DNA of 30,901 bases from an uncultured Microbacterium sp. GTDB taxonomy: Bacteria > Actinomycetota > Actinomycetes > Actinomycetales > Microbacteriaceae. Shown in pieces: positions 7,291 to 14,709 of this stretch. The stretch is from assembly GCA_937988695.1 (NCBI GenBank), contig CALKHM010000186.1:1-30901 (forward strand). The letters are read 5' to 3'. The notes under the pieces were generated by a model. It made no database searches. It worked only from the letters and a program-made list of their open reading frames with translations, and was not told where the DNA came from. Position 1 is the stretch's first letter. Every line of letters begins with the position of its first letter. Position numbers and translations under genes: made by a program.

Positions 7291-8371
7291 GGCGCCGGGG
7301 CTGAGCGTGCGGCTGAAGCTCACCCTCAGCTACGCCGGATTCCTCGTGCTGGCCGGCGCGCTGCTGCTGACCGTGGTCTGGGCGTACCTGCTGCGATACG
7401 TGCCCCGGAAGGCCGTCTACGTCGACAGCGGCTTCTTCCCCGGCCGGGAAGACCTCGTCGAGGCGTTCGTGCCGAAGGCGGCGTGGGCGCTCGTGGCCGT
7501 GCTGCTGTTCGGGTTGGCCGCCGGATGGGTGCTGGCCGGCCGGATGCTGGCTCCGCTCGCCCGTATCGCCGAGGCCACCCGCAAGGCGGCCAGCGGATCG
7601 CTCTCGCACCGCATCGACCTGCCGGGCCGTCGCGACGAGTTCCGTGAGCTCGCCGACGGGTTCGACGCGATGCTCACGCAGATAGAGGCGCACGATGCAG
7701 AGCAGCGCAGGTTCGCCGCCAACGCCTCGCATGAGCTGCGCACCCCGCTGGCAGTCACCCAGATCCTGCTCGACGTCGCTCGGCGCGATCCCGAGCGCGA
7801 CAGCGGTGAGCTCATCGAGCGCCTGCGTGTCATCAACGACCGCGCCATCGAGCTCACGGAGGCGCTGCTGATGCTCAGCCGCGCCGACAACCGCTCGTTC
7901 GCGACCGAGCACATCGACCTGTCCCTGTTGGCGGAGGAGGCCACCGAGACGCTGCTTCCGCTGGCCGAAGAGCGGGGCGTGTCCGTCTCCACGGCCGCGG
8001 AGGCCGCCGGCACGATCGGATCACGCGCCTTGCTGCTGCAGCTGACCACCAACCTGGTGCACAACGCGATCGTGCACAACCTTCCCGCCCACGGGCACGT
8101 GCGGGTGACCACCGCCACCGCTCGCACGACGGTCGCCCTCACCGTCGAGAACACCGGCACACAGCTGTCGCCGGCGCTGGTTGCGACCCTCACCGAGCCG
8201 TTCCAGCGCGGCACCGGCCGCATCCGCGACGACCACGTCGGGGTGGGCCTGGGCCTGGCCATCGCGAAGAGCATCACCCGCGCCCACGACGGCACCCTCA
8301 CGCTCGCACCGCTGCCGGCCGGCGGGCTGCGCGTGAGCGTGCACCTGCCCGCCACGACACCTCCCGCATGA
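7283..8371 (+). CDS. vanS: VanS-like sensor histidine kinase
   Basis: This 362-residue membrane sensor kinase is the partner of the adjacent VanR. It has transmembrane helices at about residues 13-37 and 67-88, enclosing a short extracellular loop of about 30 residues. A HAMP linker follows (about 88-140). The dimerisation/phospho-acceptor box is FAANASHELRTP with H150. The ATP-binding domain has the N box (LTTNLVHNAIVHN, N257 and N261), a G1-like VENTG, the F box (EPFQRG) and the G2 box GVGLGLAIAK. The ATG at 7283 overlaps vanR by 8 nt. An earlier in-frame ATG at 7211 would add only a repeat-derived tail. The short sensor loop resembles the small extracytoplasmic sensors of actinomycete VanS proteins. 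What it senses cannot be read from sequence. Confidence 0.87.
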   Translation: MRRAPGLSVRLKLTLSYAGFLVLAGALLLTVVWAYLLRYVPRKAVYVDSGFFPGREDLVEAFVPKAAWALVAVLLFGLAAGWVLAGRMLAPLARIAEATRKAASGSLSHRIDLPGRRDEFRELADGFDAMLTQIEAHDAEQRRFAANASHELRTPLAVTQILLDVARRDPERDSGELIERLRVINDRAIELTEALLMLSRADNRSFATEHIDLSLLAEEATETLLPLAEERGVSVSTAAEAAGTIGSRALLLQLTTNLVHNAIVHNLPAHGHVRVTTATARTTVALTVENTGTQLSPALVATLTEPFQRGTGRIRDDHVGVGLGLAIAKSITRAHDGTLTLAPLPAGGLRVSVHLPATTPPA

Positions 8372-8373
8372 GC

Positions 8374-8982
8374 TCAGCCCACCGGGAAGTCGAAGTACGT
8401 GTCGGGGTACGGTTCGTCGCGCAGCGTGTAATGCCACCACTCGCACGGATACGCGTCGAAGCCCGCGGCCTGCATGATCGACCGCAGATGGTCGCGGTTG
8501 CACGCGGCATCCCTCCCGATCCCATCGGCGTCGTGGTGCGAGACGGCATCCATCAGATCGTGGCCGCCGCCCATCCCCGTCTGCTCCCCCGTCGCCAGGT
8601 GATAGAGCGTGATGTCGACGGTGCTGCCGCGGCTGTGGCCCGACCGTGCCGCGACGTACCCGCGGGTGAACATCTCCTGTCTGTCGATGTTCGGGTAGTG
8701 CCGGAGCTTGGTCCGGCCGTCCTCCGGCCGGCACGACCAGCGCACGAAGTCGTCCACCGCGCGCTGCGGGCGGTAACCGTCCCACAGCAGCAGGCCGAAG
8801 CCGTCGGATGCCGCGGCATCGCGAGCTCCGGCCAGGGCATCGCACAGCGCCCGGGTTCCGACGATGCGGTTGACGAGGTACCCGTCCACGGGCCGGCCGG
8901 TGAAGTTGTCCCACGTGGCGTACTTCGCGTCCCATCGGATGCCGCCGACCAGCTCGTCGACGAAGACGAAGTCCGCGTTCAT
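8374..8982 (-). CDS. vanX: D-Ala-D-Ala dipeptidase VanX
   Basis: This 202-residue zinc dipeptidase hydrolyses D-Ala-D-Ala in the cytoplasm, so that cell-wall precursors end only in D-Ala-D-Lac. It has exactly the length of the enterococcal VanX and long identical stretches (RWDAKYATWDNFTG, GLLLWDGYRP, YPNID). Zinc ligands H116, D123 and H184 sit in SGHSRGSTVD and EWWHY, with catalytic E181 and R71, all at VanX numbering. The ATG at 8982 overlaps the ligase stop (ATGA), showing translational coupling. The gene ends 2 nt from the end of vanS on the opposite strand, with no terminator between them. Confidence 0.97.
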   Translation of the reverse strand: MNADFVFVDELVGGIRWDAKYATWDNFTGRPVDGYLVNRIVGTRALCDALAGARDAAASDGFGLLLWDGYRPQRAVDDFVRWSCRPEDGRTKLRHYPNIDRQEMFTRGYVAARSGHSRGSTVDITLYHLATGEQTGMGGGHDLMDAVSHHDADGIGRDAACNRDHLRSIMQAAGFDAYPCEWWHYTLRDEPYPDTYFDFPVG

Positions 8983-10091
8983 CGGCGTGTCGCGCTCATC
9001 GCGAACGACACGAGACGATCGAGCACCTCGGGCAGTCCGAGCCCGGCGGCGGCCATCATCCGCGGATACCGGCTGTACGAGGTCATGCCAGGGAACGTGT
9101 TCACCTCGTTGAGCACGACCTCGCCGTCGGCGGTCAGGAACATGTCCACACGCGCGAGGCCGCGGCATCCCAGCACCCGATAGACCGCACGCGCGGTCTG
9201 CTGCACGCGCGCACGCGCGTCGGCGGGGATGCCGGCCGGCACCACCATCGCGGAGTTCTCCGAGCGCACCTCGGGGGCCTCCTCCTGATGGATCCGGAAG
9301 AAGCCGTGCGTGAGCCGGATCTCGTCGACCTCGCCGACGACGAGGCCGGCCGCATCCTCCAAGACGGCGCAGCCGACCTCCCGGCCGGTGACGGCCGCCT
9401 CGATCAGCACCTTCGTGTCGTACTGCCGCGCGGCATCCACCGCATCGTGCAGGTCGTCCGCGCGCTCCACTCGACTTACGCCGAACGACGAGCCCGAGCG
9501 TGCCGGCTTCACGAAGACCGGATACGTCAGGCGTGCGGCATCCACGTGCCCGTCGGCGGTGACCGTCCAAAACGTCGGGGTCGGGATGCCCGCGCTGCGG
9601 GCCACGAGGTAGGCGAGGGACTTGTCCATGCACAGTGCGGAGCTCGGGATGTCGCAGCCCACGTAGGGGATGCCGGACAGCTCCAGCAGCCCCTGCACGG
9701 ACCCGTCCTCGCCGAATCGGCCATGCAGGACAGGCAGCACCACGTCGATCGGGACGGGCCGGTATCCGTCCGGATCCTGCACGAGCAGGCCGTGGATGCC
9801 GCAGTCCGGCGACAGCGTCACGGGTCGGCTCTCGTCCTGCTCCCACTCGGCGTGCGGCCGCGCACACAACCGCCATCGGCCGGCGCGCGTGATCCCGATG
9901 TACAGCGGCTCGTACGCGTCGGGGTCGAGGCTGCGCGCGACCTCCTGGGCGGACTTCACCGAGACCGGGTGCTCTTCACCGACTCCGCCGAACAGGACGG
10001 CGATCCTCACGGGGGCGGAGGCCTCCGCGGGGGAGGCGATCTTCTCGGGGGCCGGGACCTCCACTGGGGAGGCGATCTTCACCGGGGACAT
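8979..10091 (-). CDS. vanA: D-alanine--D-lactate ligase (VanA-type)
   Basis: This 370-residue ATP-grasp ligase joins D-Ala to D-lactate, giving the depsipeptide that lowers vancomycin affinity. It aligns closely with VanA from residue 29: RIAVLFGGVGEEHPVSVKSA, EPLYIGIT, HGLLV, LSGIPYVGCD, PVFVKPARSGSSFGV, GCRGLARVDMF and NEVNTFPG..SYSRYPRMMAAAG. H268 in FFRIHQEEAPE equals VanA H244, the omega-loop His that marks D-Lac rather than D-Ala specificity. The first 28 residues are an extension of two repeats (PVKIASPVEVPA and PEKIASPAEASA) created by a 36-bp tandem duplication. A GTG at 10010 (giving MRIAVLFGG) is the start that matches family length, so the real start may be either. It is coupled to vanX. 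The allele class within vanA-like ligases was not resolved. Confidence 0.95.
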   Translation of the reverse strand: MSPVKIASPVEVPAPEKIASPAEASAPVRIAVLFGGVGEEHPVSVKSAQEVARSLDPDAYEPLYIGITRAGRWRLCARPHAEWEQDESRPVTLSPDCGIHGLLVQDPDGYRPVPIDVVLPVLHGRFGEDGSVQGLLELSGIPYVGCDIPSSALCMDKSLAYLVARSAGIPTPTFWTVTADGHVDAARLTYPVFVKPARSGSSFGVSRVERADDLHDAVDAARQYDTKVLIEAAVTGREVGCAVLEDAAGLVVGEVDEIRLTHGFFRIHQEEAPEVRSENSAMVVPAGIPADARARVQQTARAVYRVLGCRGLARVDMFLTADGEVVLNEVNTFPGMTSYSRYPRMMAAAGLGLPEVLDRLVSFAMSATRR

Positions 10092-11121
10092 GTGACCTTC
10101 TCTCGAACTCGCGGCAGTTCACGATGGTGGCCTGTACGACGTCGCGCAGGGCGTGCGTGGTGTAGTACGCGGTGTGCGGCGTGATGAGCGCGTTCGGCAG
10201 CTGCCGCAACCGCTCGAGAGGGGCGGCAGCGCGGTCGCGGTCGGAGGCGCGGGCGCGGCCGGAGGCACGGTCGGAGGCGCGGGCGCGGTCGCGGTCGGAG
10301 GCGCGGGCGCGGCCGGAGGCACGGTCGGTGTAGAAGATGCCCTCCTCGCCCTCGACGACGTCCAGCGCCACGGCTCCCAACGTGCCCTCGGCCAGCGCCT
10401 CGGCCAGAGCGGCGGTGTCGATGAGCCCGCCGCGGCCGGTGTTCACGACGATGGCGCCGGGCTTCAGCCGCGCGATGCGTGCGGCGTCCAGCAGGTGATG
10501 GGTCTGCGCGGTCAGGGGCGTGTGCAGCGTCACGAGGTCGCTGCACATCAGCAGATCGTCCAGTCCGACGTAGGTCGCCACGGTCTTGGGTGTGCGATCG
10601 TGCGCAAGCACGCGGCATCCGAATCCGCGCAGCCGGTCGATGACGGCCGATCCGATGCGGCCCGTGCCGATTACTCCGACGGTCATGTCGCGCAGTTCCC
10701 TGCCGCGCACCGGATTCAACCGGAAGTCGCCGGACTCGGCGCGGGTGACGATCGATCGCGCATCGCGCGCGGCCATCAGCATGAGCATCAGCGTGTAGTC
10801 GGCGACGCTGTCGGGCGAGTAGGCCACGGGCTCCACCTGGATGCCCACGCGGTGCGCGGCATCCAGGTCGATGTGGTTGCAGCCGGCGCTGCGCGTGGAG
10901 AGGTACTCGACGCCGACGTCGCGCAGCGCGCGAAGGGCGGGTGCGCTCACCCGGCTCTTGTGGTCGACGCTCACGCAGCGGCTTCCGCGCGCGAGGTCGA
11001 CGTTGTGCACGGACACCGCCGTCTCGCTCATGCGCACAGTGAGGCTGAACCGGGGCGCGACGCGCCGGAACAGCGCGGCCTCGTCGCGTTCGCAGCCGTA
11101 GATGAAGATGGTGTCTGCCAC
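9976..11121 (-). CDS. vanH: D-lactate dehydrogenase VanH, with repeat insertion and extended C terminus
   Basis: This 381-residue D-2-hydroxyacid dehydrogenase reduces pyruvate to D-lactate with NAD(P)H for the ligase. VanH landmarks are YGCERDE, VDHKSR, STRSAGCNHIDLDAA, VAYSPDSVADYT, the Rossmann loop GTGRIG (152-157) and RLRGFGC. The catalytic triad is R230 (NTGRGG), E259 (EGEEG) and H316 (ITPHTAYYT). Known VanH is about 322 residues. Here residues 267-298 are an Arg/Ala/Ser/Asp insertion from a 54-bp duplication, just before the catalytic His. A C-terminal tail of about 38 residues comes from repeats shared with the start of vanA, overlapping it by up to 116 nt. The start is GTG at 11121, the only one near the expected N terminus. 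Its GGGAGG lies unusually close, so the start is less certain. First gene of vanHAX. Confidence 0.93.
   Translation of the reverse strand: MADTIFIYGCERDEAALFRRVAPRFSLTVRMSETAVSVHNVDLARGSRCVSVDHKSRVSAPALRALRDVGVEYLSTRSAGCNHIDLDAAHRVGIQVEPVAYSPDSVADYTLMLMLMAARDARSIVTRAESGDFRLNPVRGRELRDMTVGVIGTGRIGSAVIDRLRGFGCRVLAHDRTPKTVATYVGLDDLLMCSDLVTLHTPLTAQTHHLLDAARIARLKPGAIVVNTGRGGLIDTAALAEALAEGTLGAVALDVVEGEEGIFYTDRASGRARASDRDRARASDRASGRARASDRDRAAAPLERLRQLPNALITPHTAYYTTHALRDVVQATIVNCREFERRSHVPGEDRLPSGGPGPREDRLPRGGLRPREDRRPVRRSR
9999..10088. repeat. 36-bp tandem repeat in the vanH/vanA overlap
   Basis: Units at 9999-10034, 10035-10070 and a half unit at 10071-10088 each begin GGCGATC(C/T)TC. The period of 36 keeps both frames open: it encodes PVKIASPVEVPA-type repeats at the ligase N terminus and REDRLPRGG-type repeats at the VanH C terminus. 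The innermost unit spans the GTG that matches the normal ligase start. Confidence 0.9.
10231..10328. repeat. 54-bp tandem duplication inside vanH
   Basis: A 54-bp unit (10231-10284) is followed by a second copy matching over 44 bp (10285-10328). Each unit itself contains shorter GGAGGCGCGGGCGCGG-type repeats. In the vanH frame it encodes repeated RASGRARASDRDRA, close to the active-site His. Confidence 0.9.
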
Positions 11122-11179
11122 GCCTCCCAGCCAAGCGACCGGGGTGTTGCCCGCGCGTATGCGGTTCTCGATACACCGG

Positions 11180-11189
11180 CGATATGCGC
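11180..11189. promoter_or_regulatory. Candidate VanR box upstream of vanH
   Basis: CGATATGCGC is identical to 6517-6526 before vanR and lies about 60 nt upstream of the vanH GTG. A partial second copy (GTATGCGG) is at 11158-11165. No convincing -10 box for vanH could be read. The binding role is inferred. Confidence 0.35.
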
Positions 11190-11217
11190 GCCGCCGGCCC
11201 AGACATCCCGCCCCCTC

Positions 11218-11307
11218 GTGCGTCAAATTCATATGAATTTCGCGAATGCACATCGAATTGCCGGCGGTTTGATGTGCATTCGTCGAATTCATGTGAATTT
11301 GGCGCAC
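11218..11307. repeat. 90-bp palindromic dispersed element, copy 1
   Basis: This 90-bp element is bounded by GTGCG and CGCAC and is built as nested inverted repeats: an outer arm around AATTCATATGAATT, an inner arm GCACATCGAATT facing TTTGATGTGC, and a CCGGCGG centre. The other copy at 22414-22503 matches at about 79 of 90 positions. It is AT-richer than its surroundings and lies in the vanH/acylase divergent spacer. No coding capacity and no transposase. Confidence 0.85.
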
Positions 11308-11359
11308 ACGGCGCAGCGGCGCAGGGGCGCACGCGGCGCGGGGCGGAACGCGAGCGGGA

Positions 11360-11389
11360 TTCGGGTTCCATTCCGGCGGACGATACGAT
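11360..11389 (+). promoter_or_regulatory. Putative promoter of the acylase gene
   Basis: A -35-like TTCGGG (11360-11365) and a -10 TACGAT (11384-11389) are separated by 18 bp. They predict a start near 11396 and a leader of about 67 nt before the GTG at 11463. The -35 match is weak. Confidence 0.4.
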
Positions 11390-11462
11390 GCCAGGACGCC
11401 CCGCGTACCCGACGCGCGGGCCGATTCACCCCGTCAGACGTTCACCGCTGAAGAGTCCACCC

Positions 11463-14084
11463 GTGTCAGAGCCACCCGCACCCGCCGCCACGAAGAAGAT
11501 GTCCGTCGGCCGGAAGATCGGCGTCACCGCGTTCAGCGTGCTCGCCGGCATCGTCGTGATCGGCGTCGTGGCCGCGGGCCTGCTCGCGTTCACGATCCAG
11601 CGCTCGTTCCCGGTGCTCGACGGCGAGATCACCGCCGCCGGTCTGCACGACAAGGTCACCGTGCTGCGCGACGACCGCGGCATCCCGACCATCACCGCGG
11701 ACGACACTCACGACCTGTTCTTCGCGCAGGGCTACGTGCACGCGCAGGACCGCTTCTGGGAGATGGACTTCCGGCGACATGTGACCAGCGGCCGTCTGTC
11801 CGAGCTGTTCGGCGCGTCGCAGCTGCCCACCGACCGGTTCCTGCGCACGCTCGGCTGGCGCACCGTCGCCGAGAAGGAGGTGGACCTGCTCTCCGACGAC
11901 GCGAAGGCGTACTACCAGGCCTATGCCGACGGCGTGAACGCCTATCTGACCGACCACCACGCGGCGGCGGTCTCGCTCGAGTACGCCGTGCTGAACCTGC
12001 AGAACCCCGGCTACACGATCCAGAAGTGGACGATCGCCGACTCGCTGGCGTGGCTGAAGGCGATGGCCTGGGACCTGCGCGCGAACCTCGGGGACGAGAC
12101 CGACCGCGCACTGCTGGCCGGCGCCGGCTACACACAAGAGCAGATCGGCGACCTCTACCCGCCCTATCCGTTCGATGACAATCCGGTGATCGTGCCCCAG
12201 CTGTCGACGGATGCCCCGGGGCCTGCGGCGCAGCCTGCGGCCAAAGCCGCCGGTGACGTCAGCGAGAAGCCCGCCTCCGACGCACAACGCAGTGCGCCGG
12301 CATCGATCCAGTGGACGCAGGTCGACGACGTGATCGAGGCTGCCAGCGCCCTCATCGGTCCGGTGGGCGAGGGCATCGGCTCGAACTCGTGGGTGGTCTC
12401 CGGCGACCTCACCGCGTCGGGCAAGCCGCTGCTGTCGAACGACCCGCACCTGGGCGCGGCCATGCCGAGCATCTGGCATCAGATCGGGCTGCGCTGCGCG
12501 ACGGTGTCGGATGCCTGTCCGTTCGATGTCGCCGGATTCGGCTTCTCCGGCGTCCCGGGGGTGATCATCGGGCACAACGCGAAGATCGCGTGGGGATTCA
12601 CGAACCTCACCACCGACGTGACCGACCTGTACCTGGAGCGCGTGCAGGGCGACCAGTACTGGCGCGACGGGAAGCTCGTGCCGCTGGAGATCTCGCACCA
12701 GACGATCAAGGTCGCAGGCGGCGACGATGTCGATCTTGAGATCCGCTCGACGAACAACGGGCCGATCATCTCCAGCGTCAATGACGACGACGCATCGATC
12801 GCGCGGCATCCGGTCACCGGCACCGACGGCAAGGTCACCGAGCCGGCGAAGATGCCCGACGGTCAGACCGCCGTCGCGCTGAAGTGGACCGCGCTGAGCC
12901 CCGGCACGACGGCCGAGGCGATCTTCACCCTCGACGTGGCGCACGACTTCGCCGGATTCCGCGCCGCCGCGGAGCAGTTCGACGTGCCCGCGCAGAACCT
13001 CGTCTACGCCGACGTTGACGGCAACATCGGATACCAGGCGCCGGGCAAGCTGCCGATCCGCGGTGACGGCGACGGGTCCATGCCTCAGCCGGGATGGGAT
13101 TTCGCCTACGACTGGAAGGGCTACATCCCGTTCGACAAGCTGCCGGTGTCGTACAACCCCGCCGAGGGCTATATCGTCACCGCCAACAACGCGATCGTGG
13201 GCGACGACTACCCGTACTTCCTCACTGACGACTGGGACTACGGGTGGCGCGCCGCGCGCATCACCGATCTCATCGAGCGCAAGTCGGCCGACCACAAGCT
13301 CACCGTGCAGGACATGCGCGACATCCAGGCGGACACCGCCTTCTGGATCGGCAAGAAGCTCATCACGGCCTACCAAGACGTCACGGTCGACGACAAGAAC
13401 GTGCAGACCGCCCTGCACCTGTTCGACTTGTGGGACAGCCAGAGCACGGTCGACTCAGCCGCCGCCGCCTACGCGAACGTCGTGTGGGACGAGCTCGTGC
13501 AGGATCTCTTCACGCGTCGGGACATCCCCGCACCCACCGGCAGCCAGAGCCGGCTGTTCCTCGTCGTCGCGAACCTGCTCGACCAACCCGACTCGGCGTG
13601 GTGGACGAACGAGAAGATCGGCGTGCGCGGACAGCAGCAGATGCTCGCCAAAGCGGCCACCGACGCGTACCACCGCCTGGTCGAGCTCGAGGGCCCGAAC
13701 CCCGGGTCGTGGACCTGGGGCGGCATCCACACCCTGGAGCTGGCCAGCAGCACATTCGGCTCGAGCGGGATCGCACCGATCGAGTGGCTGTTCAACCGCG
13801 GGCCCGTCTCCGTCGGCGGGGGATCGAGTGTGGTGGATGCCACGGGCTGGGCCATCGGCCACGGCTTCGACGTCACGACGGTCCCGTCGATGCGCATGGT
13901 CGTCGATCTGGCGGACTTCGACGACTCCACCTGGACGAACCTCACCGGCCAGAGCGGGCACGCGTTCCACCCGAACTACGACGACCAGGTGGACGCGTGG
14001 CAGCACGCGCGGCCGCTCCCCTGGGCGTTCTCGGCCAAGGCCGTGCAGGCAGCCGCCGCGCACACGCTTGTGCTGAAGCCGTAG
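11463..14084 (+). CDS. Penicillin acylase family hydrolase, membrane-anchored
   Basis: This 873-residue N-terminal-nucleophile hydrolase belongs to the penicillin G/V, AHL and lipopeptide acylase family, which cleaves acyl-amide bonds. It has an N-terminal signal anchor (about residues 19-44), then the alpha-chain opening VTVLRDDRGIPTITADDTHDLFFAQGYVHAQDRFWEMD. The autocatalytic site is GIGSNSW, with S307 as predicted beta-chain nucleophile, followed by KPLLSNDPHLG. Further conserved parts are GVPGVIIGHNAKIAWGFTN and PAQNLVYADVDGNIGYQ. A Pro/Ala-rich linker (about 243-285) lies at the end of the alpha chain, where the excised spacer would be. It should act outside the membrane. The GTG start at 11463 agrees with the promoter at 11384-11389. 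The ATG at 11388 overlaps the -10 box. The substrate cannot be told from sequence. Confidence 0.92.
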   Translation: MSEPPAPAATKKMSVGRKIGVTAFSVLAGIVVIGVVAAGLLAFTIQRSFPVLDGEITAAGLHDKVTVLRDDRGIPTITADDTHDLFFAQGYVHAQDRFWEMDFRRHVTSGRLSELFGASQLPTDRFLRTLGWRTVAEKEVDLLSDDAKAYYQAYADGVNAYLTDHHAAAVSLEYAVLNLQNPGYTIQKWTIADSLAWLKAMAWDLRANLGDETDRALLAGAGYTQEQIGDLYPPYPFDDNPVIVPQLSTDAPGPAAQPAAKAAGDVSEKPASDAQRSAPASIQWTQVDDVIEAASALIGPVGEGIGSNSWVVSGDLTASGKPLLSNDPHLGAAMPSIWHQIGLRCATVSDACPFDVAGFGFSGVPGVIIGHNAKIAWGFTNLTTDVTDLYLERVQGDQYWRDGKLVPLEISHQTIKVAGGDDVDLEIRSTNNGPIISSVNDDDASIARHPVTGTDGKVTEPAKMPDGQTAVALKWTALSPGTTAEAIFTLDVAHDFAGFRAAAEQFDVPAQNLVYADVDGNIGYQAPGKLPIRGDGDGSMPQPGWDFAYDWKGYIPFDKLPVSYNPAEGYIVTANNAIVGDDYPYFLTDDWDYGWRAARITDLIERKSADHKLTVQDMRDIQADTAFWIGKKLITAYQDVTVDDKNVQTALHLFDLWDSQSTVDSAAAAYANVVWDELVQDLFTRRDIPAPTGSQSRLFLVVANLLDQPDSAWWTNEKIGVRGQQQMLAKAATDAYHRLVELEGPNPGSWTWGGIHTLELASSTFGSSGIAPIEWLFNRGPVSVGGGSSVVDATGWAIGHGFDVTTVPSMRMVVDLADFDDSTWTNLTGQSGHAFHPNYDDQVDAWQHARPLPWAFSAKAVQAAAAHTLVLKP

Positions 14085-14117
14085 CGCCCGCGCCAGCCAC
14101 CCGCCGTCCGGAAGTGC

Positions 14118-14137
14118 CGCTTCGCGAAGCTGAAGCG
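14118..14137. terminator. Small hairpin after the acylase gene
   Basis: CGCTTC (14118-14123) and GAAGCG (14132-14137) can pair across an 8-nt loop that can itself pair with the left arm. It lies between the ends of two convergent genes. It has no T tract and is short, so a terminator role is only possible. Confidence 0.3.
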
Positions 14138-14177
14138 ACCTCGTGAGACGGCGTCGCGCGGGTCCGCGATGCGCGAG

Positions 14178-14669
14178 TCACGACACCGGCGCCGGGCTGC
14201 CCATCGTGCCCGGCGGCCAGGCGTTCGGCAGGGCGCCGTGCGCGTCGGCCGGAACGATCCCCTGCCACGGCGTGATCGTGCGCAGCGCGCCGTTCTCGTC
14301 GTGCAGCAGGATCAGCTGCGGCCCCGACGCGTCCGCCAACGGATCGCCGCTCGGATACGGCGAGCCCTCGCTGCAGGTCTCCGGCGCCGAGACCACACGG
14401 ATGTCGGCGCCGCCGGTCCCCTTGACCCAGCGCTCGACGTGCACCGTCCACACCGACACCGTGTAGCCGTACAGATCGGTCGTGCCCTGTTGCGCGCCGA
14501 CCGTGCCGACCACGGCCGACGAGGCATCCGCCAGCGCGTCGGCGGGCGTGTCGAACGCGACCCAGTCGACGCAGGTCCCCGCCGTGACGAACGGACCGCC
14601 CGCGCATCCCGTCAGCGATCCCGCAAGCAGCGCACTCGCCGCCAGCGCTCCGACCCGACGTCGCCTCAT
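14178..14669 (-). CDS. Putative lipoprotein of unknown function
   Basis: This 163-residue protein has a basic N terminus (MRRRR), a hydrophobic segment and the lipobox LTGC with C22, so it should be lipidated and held on the outer face of the membrane. The mature part has the pattern DWVAFDTPADALADASSAVVGTVG followed by a beta-rich segment with conserved-looking VWTVHVERWVKG and LILLHDENGALRTITPWQGIV. This shape resembles small actinobacterial lipoproteins that start with a phrase about a value being passed to time-limited or cost checks, but no named domain was recognised. The ATG at 14669 fits both the signal peptide and a -10 box ending 6 nt upstream. It is a single gene, convergent with the acylase. 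Confidence 0.75.
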   Translation of the reverse strand: MRRRRVGALAASALLAGSLTGCAGGPFVTAGTCVDWVAFDTPADALADASSAVVGTVGAQQGTTDLYGYTVSVWTVHVERWVKGTGGADIRVVSAPETCSEGSPYPSGDPLADASGPQLILLHDENGALRTITPWQGIVPADAHGALPNAWPPGTMGSPAPVS

Positions 14670-14675
14670 GCGCTC

Positions 14676-14681
14676 ATTATC
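14676..14681 (-). promoter_or_regulatory. -10 box for a leaderless lipoprotein transcript
   Basis: On the minus strand this reads GATAAT, close to consensus, and it ends 6 nt before the ATG. No clear -35 hexamer. Confidence 0.5.
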
Positions 14682-14709
14682 GGGAACGTCGGCGTGACGC
14701 GCGGCGATC

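Noticed and set aside
11218..11307. Integron attC site or phage attachment site
   Set aside because: No integrase, no R' and R'' type boxes, and the second copy is not next to a cassette-like gene.
11122..11462. Upstream extension of vanH (to 11307) or of the acylase gene (to 11184) through the 90-bp element
   Set aside because: The same peptide-like reading (IHMN..NAHQTAGN) appears at the other copy of the element, so it comes from the repeat and is not a protein N terminus.
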